From Synechocystis sp. PCC 7338 (GTDB lineage: Bacteria > Cyanobacteriota > Cyanobacteriia > Cyanobacteriales > Microcystaceae), in assembly GCF_018282115.1 (NCBI RefSeq), contig NZ_CP054306.1, positions 853,488 through 917,487 on the forward strand: a stretch of DNA of 64,000 nucleotides, read 5' to 3'. The notes beneath the pieces were generated by a model that searched no databases, was not told the DNA's origin, and was given only the letters and a program-made list of their open reading frames with translations. The stretch's first letter is position 1; the number at the start of each line of letters is the position of its first letter. The position numbers were made by a program, and so were the translations under genes. Below, one piece after another: positions 42,767-51,155 of this stretch.

Positions 42767-43330
42767 ATGGCTACCACTGCTGATGAAGTTTGGCAACTTT
42801 TGGGGGAATTAATTGCATCTCAAAAGGAGACTGATCGCCGTTTTCAACAAACAGAACGATTACTTAAGGAACAAAGCCAAAAAATGGATGAGCAAATTAG
42901 GGCGGTCAACAAAGAATTGGGTAATCGTCTAGGGGAATTTGTGGAATGGCAGGTTCGCCCGGCGGCGGTGAAATTATTTCGAGAGCGGGGCATTGCAGTG
43001 CGGGAATTATCCCGGGATGTTTCCGTTGATAATGGTGAGGAAGAAATAGAGGTGGACTTATTGGTAGTAGATACTACCCAGGCCGTGGCGATCGAAGTTA
43101 AAAGTAAGCTAACCCAAAGAGATGTAGATGAGCACCTGGAGCGGCTGGGTAAATTTAAGCGCTTATTACCCCGCTATCAAAATATTCAACTACTAGGGGC
43201 AGTGGCGGCAATGGTGGCCCCACCGGAGGTAGCCCGCTATGCCTATCGTCAAGGTTTATTTGTGATTACCCAATCTGGGGAAGATTTGGTCATTCTCAAT
43301 GATGCCAAATTTCAACCCAAGGCCTGGTAG
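42767..43330 (+). CDS. DUF3782-like PD-(D/E)XK protein, short type, second intact copy
   Basis: A 187-residue paralogue very close to 27185-27778. It has a shorter coiled coil (one ETERLFQ unit and one GELG unit missing) but the same domain: VEWQVRPAAVKLFRERG, EEEIEVDLLVVDT, AVAIEVKSKLTQRDVDEHLE. Its 45-bp leader is also duplicated. All likely catalytic residues remain. It starts at ATG 42767. Confidence 0.82.
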   Translation: MATTADEVWQLLGELIASQKETDRRFQQTERLLKEQSQKMDEQIRAVNKELGNRLGEFVEWQVRPAAVKLFRERGIAVRELSRDVSVDNGEEEIEVDLLVVDTTQAVAIEVKSKLTQRDVDEHLERLGKFKRLLPRYQNIQLLGAVAAMVAPPEVARYAYRQGLFVITQSGEDLVILNDAKFQPKAW

Positions 43331-43489
43331 GACTAAAGGCGATCGCCCCGGAAGTCACCCATTACAATCAAACTATTTTCCTTGTCATTGATCGCCGTTG
43401 CCTTTTGTTGGGCATGGCCAAACTGACGTATTGCCCTGAGCACTATTCCATAATCTGAAAACAGTATCGATACTTTTAAATTGACACCT

Positions 43490-44503
43490 ATGTCTCAGAT
43501 CACCAAAGCATTGACTCTCAATGATTTACCTGCACCTCCACCCGGTAAAGTTGGCTGGCCCTGGACAGAAGGAAGCGATCCCCTACCAAAGAAAATGCCT
43601 GATGGCTCAGACTGGCCCAGAATTAGTATTGTTACCCCCAGCTATAACCAAGGACAATTTATTGAGGAGACAATTCGATCAGTATTATTACAAGGCTATC
43701 CCGGTTTAGAGTACATAGTTGTTGATGGCGATAGTGCTGATGAAACAGTTGAGATAATCAAAAAATATGAAAGAGCTCTCCATTTTTGGATTAGCGAACC
43801 CGATCAAGGTCAAGCAGACGCTTTGAATAAAGGATTTATACATGCCACAGGAGAAATTTGTGCATATCTAAATAGTGATGATTGGTTATTGCCAGATACC
43901 CTGCATAAAGTTGCTCGAGCTTTTCGGGAGCAAAAATGCCGATGGTTAGCCTCTCAAGTTTATGTTGGCGAATCATTGGAGTCAGCACAAAATTGGAATC
44001 CTGGTAACAAGAACCGGTTTGAAAGTTTTGTTGCACAACAATGTTTTGCACAACAGGGTGTTTTTTGGCGAATTGATGTTTTAGAGCGTCCATATTTCGA
44101 TACGATGTGGGAGTATATTCTCGATCACGACTTTTTTAGTCGTATTTTTGAGAAGAATAATGCTCCTTATATTCTGGATGAGTTAACTGCTTGGTTTCGT
44201 CTCCATCCTCTCTCTAAAACGACTCTTTTAGACAATATTCTCAACGATGAGCGTAAAAAACTCGCACAGTTAGTCATTCAGAGATCGCCTTCTGATGTTG
44301 CAACTCGAATTAAAAAAGAGTGTCAGCGACGCTATAATGTTGTTCAATCAAACAACTTGTTAGATACTTATCCGCATCAATTTTCCGAAAAAATACGTGC
44401 ATTACAAAAATCTTTAAAACTCCTAGTAGATGATCCTTACCCTTGGCGTGACCGTATCTTTTGGTCAGCCACCACTCGACTGATACTGCGCCTTTTAAGT
44501 TAG
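43490..44503 (+). CDS. Family 2 glycosyltransferase
   Basis: The protein has 337 residues from ATG 43490 (MSQITKALTLNDLPAPPPGK). A Pro-rich lead (residues 1-45) precedes the GT-A fold: ISIVTPSYNQGQFIEETIRS, EYIVVDGDSADETVEIIKKY, FWISEPDQGQADALNKGF, and CAYLNSDDWLLPD as DxD. LDHDFFSRIFEKNN is the later acidic motif. A paralogue lies at 40845. It is separated from that gene by the inserted Uma2 and DUF3782-like genes. Confidence 0.88.
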   Translation: MSQITKALTLNDLPAPPPGKVGWPWTEGSDPLPKKMPDGSDWPRISIVTPSYNQGQFIEETIRSVLLQGYPGLEYIVVDGDSADETVEIIKKYERALHFWISEPDQGQADALNKGFIHATGEICAYLNSDDWLLPDTLHKVARAFREQKCRWLASQVYVGESLESAQNWNPGNKNRFESFVAQQCFAQQGVFWRIDVLERPYFDTMWEYILDHDFFSRIFEKNNAPYILDELTAWFRLHPLSKTTLLDNILNDERKKLAQLVIQRSPSDVATRIKKECQRRYNVVQSNNLLDTYPHQFSEKIRALQKSLKLLVDDPYPWRDRIFWSATTRLILRLLS

Positions 44504-44833
44504 AGCACTATAGCTTTATCTTGAAAGAGTTTTATTTAAGTTCACTTTAATCTTCATCAGTTTCTTTTTGCCTTCAATTAGTAATAAATTTTTAGTATTC
44601 TTTATCTAATTAATCTAAATATTTTTTAGTTTCATGACTACTTTATCAGTCAGAAAATAAAGCAACTTAACAACTCTATCAATAAAATTCATTTTGTTCT
44701 AAAATCAAAATATACTTTGTTTCTCTAAAGTTCACTAAAACAATAAATCTCAGAAATGTAATAATCTCTAAACAATTACACTCTTAATATAATTTCTTTA
44801 AAAATCACTTTTAAAGAGTCCTGTCATCAAAAT
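44504..44833 (+). other. AT-rich intergenic stretch
   Basis: These 330 bp are strongly AT-rich with frequent stops in all frames. I see no gene, relic or HIP1 site. It may carry a promoter for the following glycosyltransferase; several TATAAT-like hexamers occur but cannot be ranked. Confidence 0.5.
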
Positions 44834-46114
44834 ATGAAAATAATTCATATCAGTAGAAGTTTTTCTTATGAAGTCACTGGTGGCACAGAAATTTTTGTTG
44901 ATTCCCTCGCCCAGGCTCAGTCATTAAGCCATGATGTTTTATGGGTTGTTCATACCATAAATAAAGAAATTCCCAAAAATTTTACAGGCTTCAGAAATTG
45001 TTATCCATTAAAGCCAATTTCTGCGGAGGGTAGACTAAACAAAATCACGACCCATGTTGATAATCTCGATGAATTTAAACAGCTTCTCCTCTCCTATCAG
45101 CCTGACATTCTCCACCTCCATTCCCTTTGTGATTCCTGTGGTCTATCCCATATCAATATTTCTAAATCCCTAGGTATTACAGTCGTGGTGACAATCCATG
45201 CTCCTGGTTTTACCTGCATGCAAGGTAGTTTGATCTACCACAAAAAAGAAATCTGCGATGGTGTTATTACAGAAGGTCGTTGTACTGAATGTCGCTTAGT
45301 TAATGGTCGTCTTCCCTATCCCATTGCTCTGTTAGCTTCAGCCTATGATTGGCCTTGGCTTTCCACTGAAGCAAAGGGAAAAGTTGCCCATATATTAACG
45401 GCCCGGCAAATCACTGCCGCTTTCCATCGCACTTGGCAAGAAATGGTCGAAAAGGTAGATATCTTTCATGTCCTTTGTGACTGGTCTAGAGAAGTTCTAG
45501 TTCGTAACGGTGTTGCAGACAGTAAATTACATTTAATTCGTACAGCCGGGCCAACTTCTTTACCTCCCAAACAACGCCAACCCATGGAAGATGGTATTTT
45601 GAAATGTGTCTTTTGGGGTCGTTTTGCTGCAGTTAAAGGTCTACATCTAATCATTAGGGCAGTACAATCTTTACCTAAGCAAATCCCCATTGAAATTTCT
45701 TTTTACGGCCCATACCAAGATGATGATTATGGACAGAGAATACAAAAAATGATCAAAGGTGATGGGCGCTTTAAACTATGTGGTAATTTTCCCAAAGATG
45801 AATTGTTACCTAAATTACAAAATTATGACTTAGCGTTGATTCCTTCCACTTGGTTAGAAACGGGGCCATTAACAGTTCTGGAAGCCTTTGCTGCTGGCCT
45901 ACCTGTGGCAGGATCCGATTTAGGAGGAATTAAAGAACTATTAACCGACAAAGCTGGAGGCTATTTACTGCCGATAGATTGGAAAGCCTGGGCTTCTTTT
46001 TTTAGGAATATCATCGAACAACGCCTATCATTGACTCCTTTATCCATAGAGTTTCGTTCTTTTAGCAAAATCGCTAACGAAATTGATGTCATTTACAAAA
46101 TGAACAAAACATGA
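44834..46114 (+). CDS. Family 4 glycosyltransferase
   Basis: A 426-residue GT-B retaining transferase. The N-terminal acceptor domain opens MKIIHISRSFSYEVTGGTEI and has an insert with four cysteines (CDGVITEGRCTECRL, plus an earlier CDSCG), possibly a metal site. The donor domain begins LKCVFWGRFAAVKGLHLII and has ALIPSTWLETGPLTVLEAFA with the E-x7-E motif, then GSDLGGIKELLTD. It overlaps the following methyltransferase by four bases. Confidence 0.88.
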   Translation: MKIIHISRSFSYEVTGGTEIFVDSLAQAQSLSHDVLWVVHTINKEIPKNFTGFRNCYPLKPISAEGRLNKITTHVDNLDEFKQLLLSYQPDILHLHSLCDSCGLSHINISKSLGITVVVTIHAPGFTCMQGSLIYHKKEICDGVITEGRCTECRLVNGRLPYPIALLASAYDWPWLSTEAKGKVAHILTARQITAAFHRTWQEMVEKVDIFHVLCDWSREVLVRNGVADSKLHLIRTAGPTSLPPKQRQPMEDGILKCVFWGRFAAVKGLHLIIRAVQSLPKQIPIEISFYGPYQDDDYGQRIQKMIKGDGRFKLCGNFPKDELLPKLQNYDLALIPSTWLETGPLTVLEAFAAGLPVAGSDLGGIKELLTDKAGGYLLPIDWKAWASFFRNIIEQRLSLTPLSIEFRSFSKIANEIDVIYKMNKT

Positions 46115-47070
46115 AGAAAAGCAACTCCAAAAACACAATCAAATGCCCAATTTGTAATTCTGACAAAACATTTATAAAACAAAGAAATATCAACGAGAAT
46201 ATTCTAAGAACAACAAAAAATTATACTTACATTGGCTGTAAAAATTGCAATACTTCATCGCTTTTTCCTTTTCCAGAGATATCAGAATTACAAGAACACT
46301 ATCAATTTATTGATAACCAATCGGATAAAAGTTATATCATATCATTCTTGTCAAATGAAATCAATTTGAGCACAGTCCAATATTTAGAGTCTCGCCAATC
46401 ACCTAATAAACTAGCCAGTTTCTGGCACAATCTCAATCCTGAGTACCCTACGTTAAATATGATTACAGGGGGGAAAGTTCTTGATCTTGGGTCAGGATCT
46501 GGTAGTTTTTGTAAACTTTTAAAAGAAAAAGAAATTGATTTTGTTGGGGTAGAGCAGTCAGAAAACTCAGTCAAAATTGCAAGCTTAGCAGGAATTGATT
46601 TAATACAAGATGATATTTTTTCTGTCAGTCAAAGATTTCCTAATTCAAGTTTTGACTATATTACCCTTAATCACGTTATAGAACACATTGTGAATCCAAT
46701 TGATTTCCTTCACAGTATCCGTTCTCTGTTAGTTTCTCCTACGGGACAAATTATTTTAGCTCTTCCTAATTTAAATTCTATCTCTAGATTTGTATTTAGA
46801 TCTCTTTGGCATGGATGGGATCCCCCCATTCATGTTCATCATTACAACTCAAAATCAATCGAATTTATTCTTGACAAGGCTGGCTATAAAATAGTTTCAA
46901 TTTATACTAACACTAAGCCTGATGGATTTTCTCGCTCCCTTAATAAGCTCTTGGATGCAAAGTATCGTTTTCTTTTACTTCGTATATTGATATTTCCCTT
47001 TTTGTGGTTTTTGAATTTGTTTGGACTTGGGGATGAATTGATAGTTATTGCTAAATTAAAAGATGATTGA
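46111..47070 (+). CDS. Class I methyltransferase with N-terminal zinc ribbon
   Basis: This 319-residue protein has an N-terminal zinc-ribbon-like knuckle (CPICNSDKTF and YIGCKNCNTSS). The methyltransferase domain follows: GGKVLDLGSGSGSFCKLLKE, FVGVEQSENSVKIA, FDYITLNHVIEHIVNP and GQIILALPNLNS. A hydrophobic tail (LLLRILIFPFLWFLNLFGLG) may associate with the membrane. The split gene at 55249-56160 has the same zinc-ribbon plus methyltransferase layout. It starts at ATG 46111. Confidence 0.85.
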   Translation: MKKSNSKNTIKCPICNSDKTFIKQRNINENILRTTKNYTYIGCKNCNTSSLFPFPEISELQEHYQFIDNQSDKSYIISFLSNEINLSTVQYLESRQSPNKLASFWHNLNPEYPTLNMITGGKVLDLGSGSGSFCKLLKEKEIDFVGVEQSENSVKIASLAGIDLIQDDIFSVSQRFPNSSFDYITLNHVIEHIVNPIDFLHSIRSLLVSPTGQIILALPNLNSISRFVFRSLWHGWDPPIHVHHYNSKSIEFILDKAGYKIVSIYTNTKPDGFSRSLNKLLDAKYRFLLLRILIFPFLWFLNLFGLGDELIVIAKLKDD

Positions 47071-47149
47071 TGACACATGAGTTATTTGATTTTACTCTGT
47101 ATCAACCAAAAAATAAATACTTTTTAAGTATCAATCATTATTTATATGT

Positions 47150-47245
47150 TTACGCATTATCCAAGTTTTCAAAATCACGGGGCTGGAGTTTAGCAACAGT
47201 ATCTTCTACCCATAGGACAATATCTTGGTCATAGAGAGATGGCAT
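47150..47245 (-). pseudogene. N-terminal DUF29 relic on the minus strand
   Basis: From ATG 47245 on the minus strand: MPSLYDQDIVLWVEDTVAKL, QPRDFENLDNA, stop. This is the DUF29 lead (LYxQD..LW..T..LL..RDFxxLD) cut off after about 31 residues. It is the only inverted member of the family in the window. Confidence 0.75.
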
Positions 47246-47304
47246 TATGGACAACATGAAATACTACACTGGTAAGTATATTCCTTGATTCCGGCTTAGC
47301 AAAG

Positions 47305-48393
47305 ATGCGCCTACTCATTGTTCTCACTAGCCTTTGTGCCGAGGGAACCCCCATTCTTGTTCTACAACTCTGTGAGCATTGGCAAAAACAGGGACTAGAA
47401 ATTCACATTGTTACTCTGCAACCGACTCCCTTAGATTTAGCCCCCGAATTTTCTGCCCTCGGTATCCCCATCACCAATTTTTCCTTGGGGCAAGGCTATG
47501 GCCGCTATCCCCGTCTGCTCTCGCAAACCTACCGCCATTGTTTACAGTTCAAGCCCGATGCTGTCCTCTCCATGCCCCTCGGTTGGCACGCTTTCATTGC
47601 CTGGGGGGCCAAGGTAGCTGGAGTGAAAAAAGTCTGTGCCCATGTGGGTAATCTGCCCCCCGTGTGGACTGGTGCTGCCTTCCAGAAATTCAAACTCCAG
47701 GTGCAATTGGGCCGCCCCGTGACCGATCGCCTATTATGTTGTTCTGAATATATCCGCCAAGCCACGGTTAGGGATTTTAAAGTGAGCACGGCAGAAACGG
47801 CCACCATTTATAATGCCTGTAATCTCGAAAAATTCAAAAATCTACCTCGACCCGATAACCTAATACCCGTAATCGCTATGGTCGCCCGCTTGGAAGGCCA
47901 CAAAGACCAACCCACTCTGATTAAGGCCACGGCTATTCTGAAAAAAGAAGGTATTCAGATTTTGGTTCGACTAATTGGAGAAGGCTCTAAACGCACTGAA
48001 CTAGAACAGTTAATTCACTCCTTAGACTTAACAGATCAAATTACACTTCTAGGTATGCGGCGGGACATCCCCGAACAACTCAGCCAAATGGATCTGTTTA
48101 TCTTTGCCGCCAAGCCCGATGAAGGCTTTGGTATTGCCCTCGCTGAAGCCATGGCCGCTGGGGTGCCCATCGTCGCCACCGATGTGGGAGCCTGTCGGGA
48201 AGTGTTGCAGGATGGCCGCTGTGGCTTACCGGTTAAAGCTGGTGATCCTCAAGCCCTGGCCGATGGCATTGCCCAAGTATTAGGCGATCGCCAAACAGCC
48301 CAGGAGAAAGCTAAGTTAGCGAAAGAACGGGCTTTAACTGATTTTGGCATTGCTACCATGGCAGACCGTTATCTGGCGGAGCTTTCCAGCTAG
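47305..48393 (+). CDS. Family 4 glycosyltransferase
   Basis: A 362-residue GT-B transferase starting at ATG 47305 (MRLLIVLTSLCAEGTPILVL). The donor domain contains VIAMVARLEGHKDQPTLIKA, LIGEGSKRTELEQL, TLLGMRRDIPEQLSQMDLFI, and the E-x7-E region DEGFGIALAEAMAAGVPIVA, then DVGACREVLQDG. It is GC-richer than its left neighbour and close to the enzyme at 52985-54097, pointing to an older, resident part of the cassette. Confidence 0.9.
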   Translation: MRLLIVLTSLCAEGTPILVLQLCEHWQKQGLEIHIVTLQPTPLDLAPEFSALGIPITNFSLGQGYGRYPRLLSQTYRHCLQFKPDAVLSMPLGWHAFIAWGAKVAGVKKVCAHVGNLPPVWTGAAFQKFKLQVQLGRPVTDRLLCCSEYIRQATVRDFKVSTAETATIYNACNLEKFKNLPRPDNLIPVIAMVARLEGHKDQPTLIKATAILKKEGIQILVRLIGEGSKRTELEQLIHSLDLTDQITLLGMRRDIPEQLSQMDLFIFAAKPDEGFGIALAEAMAAGVPIVATDVGACREVLQDGRCGLPVKAGDPQALADGIAQVLGDRQTAQEKAKLAKERALTDFGIATMADRYLAELSS

Positions 48394-48455
48394 AGCTAAT
48401 TGGAGTGATCGCATAGTAGATAAGCTAAAACAGATAAAGATTAGTGGGGTAGACA

Positions 48456-49013
48456 ATGGAAACGACAGCAGATGAAGTTTGGGCCCTGTTAAGACAGTTG
48501 GCAGAATCCCAGCGAGAAACTGACCAACTTTTGCAAGAGAGCAAACAGGAAACCGATCGCCAGATTCGGGAATTAGGTAAACAAATTGGGGGACTGGGCA
48601 AAAAATTTGGCAGTTTTACCGAAGGATTGGCCCTACCTTCGATGGAGCGTCTACTCCAGGAACGCTTTGGCATGGAAATCATTAGTCCCAGTGTCAGGGT
48701 TAGTAAAGCAGGGCAACACCTAGAAATTGATGTGCTGGCCTACGCCAGTGGCGACATTAATGCGGCCTATGTGGTGGAGGTGAAAAGCCATCCCAGGGAA
48801 GAATTTATTACTCAGCTAAAAAAATTACTCCAAAAATTTCGGACCTTTTTCCCTGAACATAAAAATAAAAAACTTTATGGCATTTTAGCGGCGGTAGATT
48901 GGTCACCAAATCTTAAAGAATTAGTTCTATCCGAAGGTCTTTATGTGGCTCGCATCCACGATGAAGTGTTTGAACTAGAAATTCCTCCAGATTTTCAGCC
49001 CCGGCTTTGGTAG
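48456..49013 (+). CDS. DUF3782-like PD-(D/E)XK protein, divergent paralogue
   Basis: This 185-residue protein starts at ATG 48456 (METTADEVWALLRQLAESQR). It shares its first 20 residues with the 27185 type, then has a coiled coil (ESKQETDRQIRELGKQIGGL) and a different nuclease-like domain: FTEGLALPSMERLLQERFGM, GQHLEIDVLAYASGDINAAY, VVEVKSHPREEF (Glu-X-Lys). Its function is unknown. Sharing only the N-terminus suggests domain shuffling within the family. Confidence 0.8.
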   Translation: METTADEVWALLRQLAESQRETDQLLQESKQETDRQIRELGKQIGGLGKKFGSFTEGLALPSMERLLQERFGMEIISPSVRVSKAGQHLEIDVLAYASGDINAAYVVEVKSHPREEFITQLKKLLQKFRTFFPEHKNKKLYGILAAVDWSPNLKELVLSEGLYVARIHDEVFELEIPPDFQPRLW

Positions 49014-49054
49014 CATTAACGAGCAACAAATACAAATGGTAGTCCATTCATTGG

Positions 49055-49112
49055 CGATCGCCTGACGGTAAAACTAAGAGAGTTGGGGCTTGATCCAGAT
49101 GGGGTTGCCTGA
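49055..49112 (+). pseudogene. Uma2 coiled-coil tail relic
   Basis: The frame DRLTVKLRELGLDPDGVA, stop, is a clear match to the tail of the Uma2 proteins at 18.9 and 19.8 kb (DRLAAKLRELGLDPDEA). No Uma2 core precedes it; the left edge is a HIP1 site (GGCGATCGCC). Confidence 0.75.
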
Positions 49113-49162
49113 TGGACGAATCTTGATGATCGCCAGCATATTTATGGTTAAACTCAAAAGGA

Positions 49163-49759
49163 GTGAATAAGGAGGCAAAACAATTGATAGCTATCTCCCC
49201 AGTTAAACAGCCATTAACATTGGAAGAATTTTTGGCAGAGCCCGAAACAAAGCCCCACAGTGAATATATTGATGGCACAATTGAGCAAAAACCCATGCCC
49301 CAGGGAGAACATAGCCTTATTCAAACTCTCTTATCTAGTAAGATCAATGGGTTTGGGCAACCCGGCAAAGTTGCTTTGGCATTGACTGAGCTAAGATGCA
49401 ATATCGATGGTCGCTCTTTTGTGCCGGATATTAGTGTTTTTACCTGGAATCGTATTCCCAAGACTGAAAAAGGTAGAATTGCCAATCGTGTTGATACCTA
49501 TCCCGATTGGATAATTGAAATTTTGTCCCCGGAGCAATCTACTAATAAGGTAATTAAAAAGATTATGTTCTGTTTACAGGCAGGCACCCAGTTAGCTTGG
49601 TTGATTGATCCAAAAGATGAATCGGTGCTTATTTTTAAACCCCAGCAGTTTCCAGAAATTAAGTCTGATGAAGATCAGCTAACGGCTCTGGAGCAGTTAT
49701 CAGAATTAAATTTGTCGGCTGAGGAGTTGTTTGGCTGGCTTAGTTTCAGTGGAGATTGA
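49163..49759 (+). CDS. Uma2-family putative endonuclease
   Basis: This 198-residue Uma2/DUF820 protein starts at GTG 49163. Motifs are MTLEEFLAEPETKPH-like PLTLEEFLAEPETKPHSEY, IDGTIEQKPMPQGEHS, RSFVPDISVFTWNRI (core Asp), YPDWIIEILSPEQST (core Glu) and LAWLIDPKDESVLIF. The frame ends at TGA 49759, yet the usual tail (EQGDRLATKLWELGIDPDNV) follows immediately in another frame up to 49822. A frameshift has therefore probably removed the C-terminal coiled-coil end. Confidence 0.82.
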   Translation: MNKEAKQLIAISPVKQPLTLEEFLAEPETKPHSEYIDGTIEQKPMPQGEHSLIQTLLSSKINGFGQPGKVALALTELRCNIDGRSFVPDISVFTWNRIPKTEKGRIANRVDTYPDWIIEILSPEQSTNKVIKKIMFCLQAGTQLAWLIDPKDESVLIFKPQQFPEIKSDEDQLTALEQLSELNLSAEELFGWLSFSGD

Positions 49760-49822
49760 ACAAGGCGATCGTCTGGCAACTAAACTATGGGAATTGGGAA
49801 TAGACCCAGACAATGTTTCGTG
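49752..49822 (+). pseudogene. Frameshifted tail of the preceding Uma2 gene
   Basis: Read in a shifted frame, the sequence after LSFSG gives VEIEQGDRLATKLWELGIDP and then DNVS, stop. This matches the tail of other Uma2 proteins in the window and shows the gene at 49163 was once longer. Confidence 0.75.
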
Positions 49823-49846
49823 ACGGACTAAACTCGAAGAACAGCG

Positions 49847-50287
49847 ATGACGAAAAGCAATCAATCCCTGTATGACCAAGATTTTTACACCTGGACAGAA
49901 AAACAGGCCCAAGCCTTACTCCAGCATCAGGTGGAACTTTTGGACTGGGAGCATTTGGCAGAGGAGCTATCGGATTTTGGAAATCGCCACTACGACCAAT
50001 TAAGTTCCCGTCTGGCAGTTCTAATTGGTCATTTGTTGAAATGGAAGTATCAACCAGAACAACAAGGTAGTTCTTGGCGGGCCACGATCCGAGAACAACG
50101 TCGTAAGCTTGACCGTCTTCTGCAGAAAAATCCGGGTCTCAAAGGCCGTTGGCAGGAAGCTTGGGAGGAGGCGTGGTTAGATGGCCGAGATTTGGCAATC
50201 CGGGAAACAGGGCTGGATGAATCTATATTTCCAGAGTGCCCTTGTTTTAGCTCTGAACAGGTTCAAGATGATAGCTTCTGGCCCTAA
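49847..50287 (+). CDS. DUF29-family protein, intact copy 3
   Basis: This 146-residue DUF29 protein of a second subtype starts at ATG 49847 (MTKSNQSLYDQDFYTWTEKQ). Motifs are LLDWEHLAEELSDFGNRHYD, LLKWKYQPEQQGSSWRATIR, EQRRKLDRLLQKNPGLKGRW and the C-terminal FPECPCFSSEQVQDDSFWP. The relic at 24890-25122 is the C-terminal half of this subtype. It sits between the broken Uma2 gene and the FkbM gene. Its function is unknown. Confidence 0.85.
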   Translation: MTKSNQSLYDQDFYTWTEKQAQALLQHQVELLDWEHLAEELSDFGNRHYDQLSSRLAVLIGHLLKWKYQPEQQGSSWRATIREQRRKLDRLLQKNPGLKGRWQEAWEEAWLDGRDLAIRETGLDESIFPECPCFSSEQVQDDSFWP

Positions 50288-50323
50288 AATTTGTTTGACC
50301 CAAAATCTAAACCATCGTCACTA

Positions 50324-51142
50324 ATGCTGACTATTCCTCGTCAAATTTTCCAGCAAAAAATTAGCCTTCAACAAAAGTTAAATCTATTCTGGAAGTGGCT
50401 AAATATGCGTTGGAATCAAGCTTTGCAGGGGCATGCTCAAGTTGCCAAAGACGGCATAAGCTTTGATGTCAGGAAAAATCACTATCAACTCATTCAATAT
50501 ATTTTCAGTGGCAAAGATAACTTGATTCCATTGTTATCCAAATTGGTTGACGACAAAGGTTTATTCATTGATATTGGCGCTAATATCGGCATGATTTCGT
50601 TGGGCGTAGCTTCGGCTAGTAATTGTACTGTTATTGCCTGCGAACCCGTCAAAAGTACATTCTCTCGATTGTGCAAAAATCTTAGCCTGAATACTAACCT
50701 TAAAATTTTCCCCTTCAATTGTGCTCTGAGCCAGAGTCTTGACTTAATGAGCATCACCAATTTAGACTCCAGTGGGGTTAATCAGCTTATTAATACAGAG
50801 AAACCAAATTTACAAGCCTGTTTGAGCCTTACCCTAGATTCCTTGTCACAGATTTTTACAACCTTAAGAGTTAGCACCATAGTCATCAAAATTGATGTTG
50901 AGCGCCACGAAGTAAATGTACTACAGGGGGGGGTGGGAATAGTTCTCCAGCTTGAGCGTCCGATCGCCGTTTGTTTTGAGTACTTTTCGCCAGAAAATTT
51001 AGATGAAATCCACCAATTTTTGACCAGGTTTAACTTTCTGCCAATATCAGTTGACAGCCAAGGAAAAATCATATTATCTGAGTGCAAGGCAATTGATTCA
51101 TCTAATGCGCTATACGGTAATTCTCATTTATTAAAGTCATAA
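50324..51142 (+). CDS. FkbM-family methyltransferase
   Basis: The protein has 272 residues from ATG 50324 (MLTIPRQIFQQKISLQQKLN); TTG 50291 is a less likely start. Motif I is GLFIDIGANIGMISLGVASA, the acidic site CEPVKSTFSRL, and the family hallmark VIKIDVERHEVNVLQGGVGI. It is one of three FkbM enzymes in the window, so the glycan may carry several O-methyl groups. A run of nine G residues at about 50925 could be prone to slippage. Confidence 0.87.
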   Translation: MLTIPRQIFQQKISLQQKLNLFWKWLNMRWNQALQGHAQVAKDGISFDVRKNHYQLIQYIFSGKDNLIPLLSKLVDDKGLFIDIGANIGMISLGVASASNCTVIACEPVKSTFSRLCKNLSLNTNLKIFPFNCALSQSLDLMSITNLDSSGVNQLINTEKPNLQACLSLTLDSLSQIFTTLRVSTIVIKIDVERHEVNVLQGGVGIVLQLERPIAVCFEYFSPENLDEIHQFLTRFNFLPISVDSQGKIILSECKAIDSSNALYGNSHLLKS

Positions 51143-51155
51143 AAATTAAACTATC

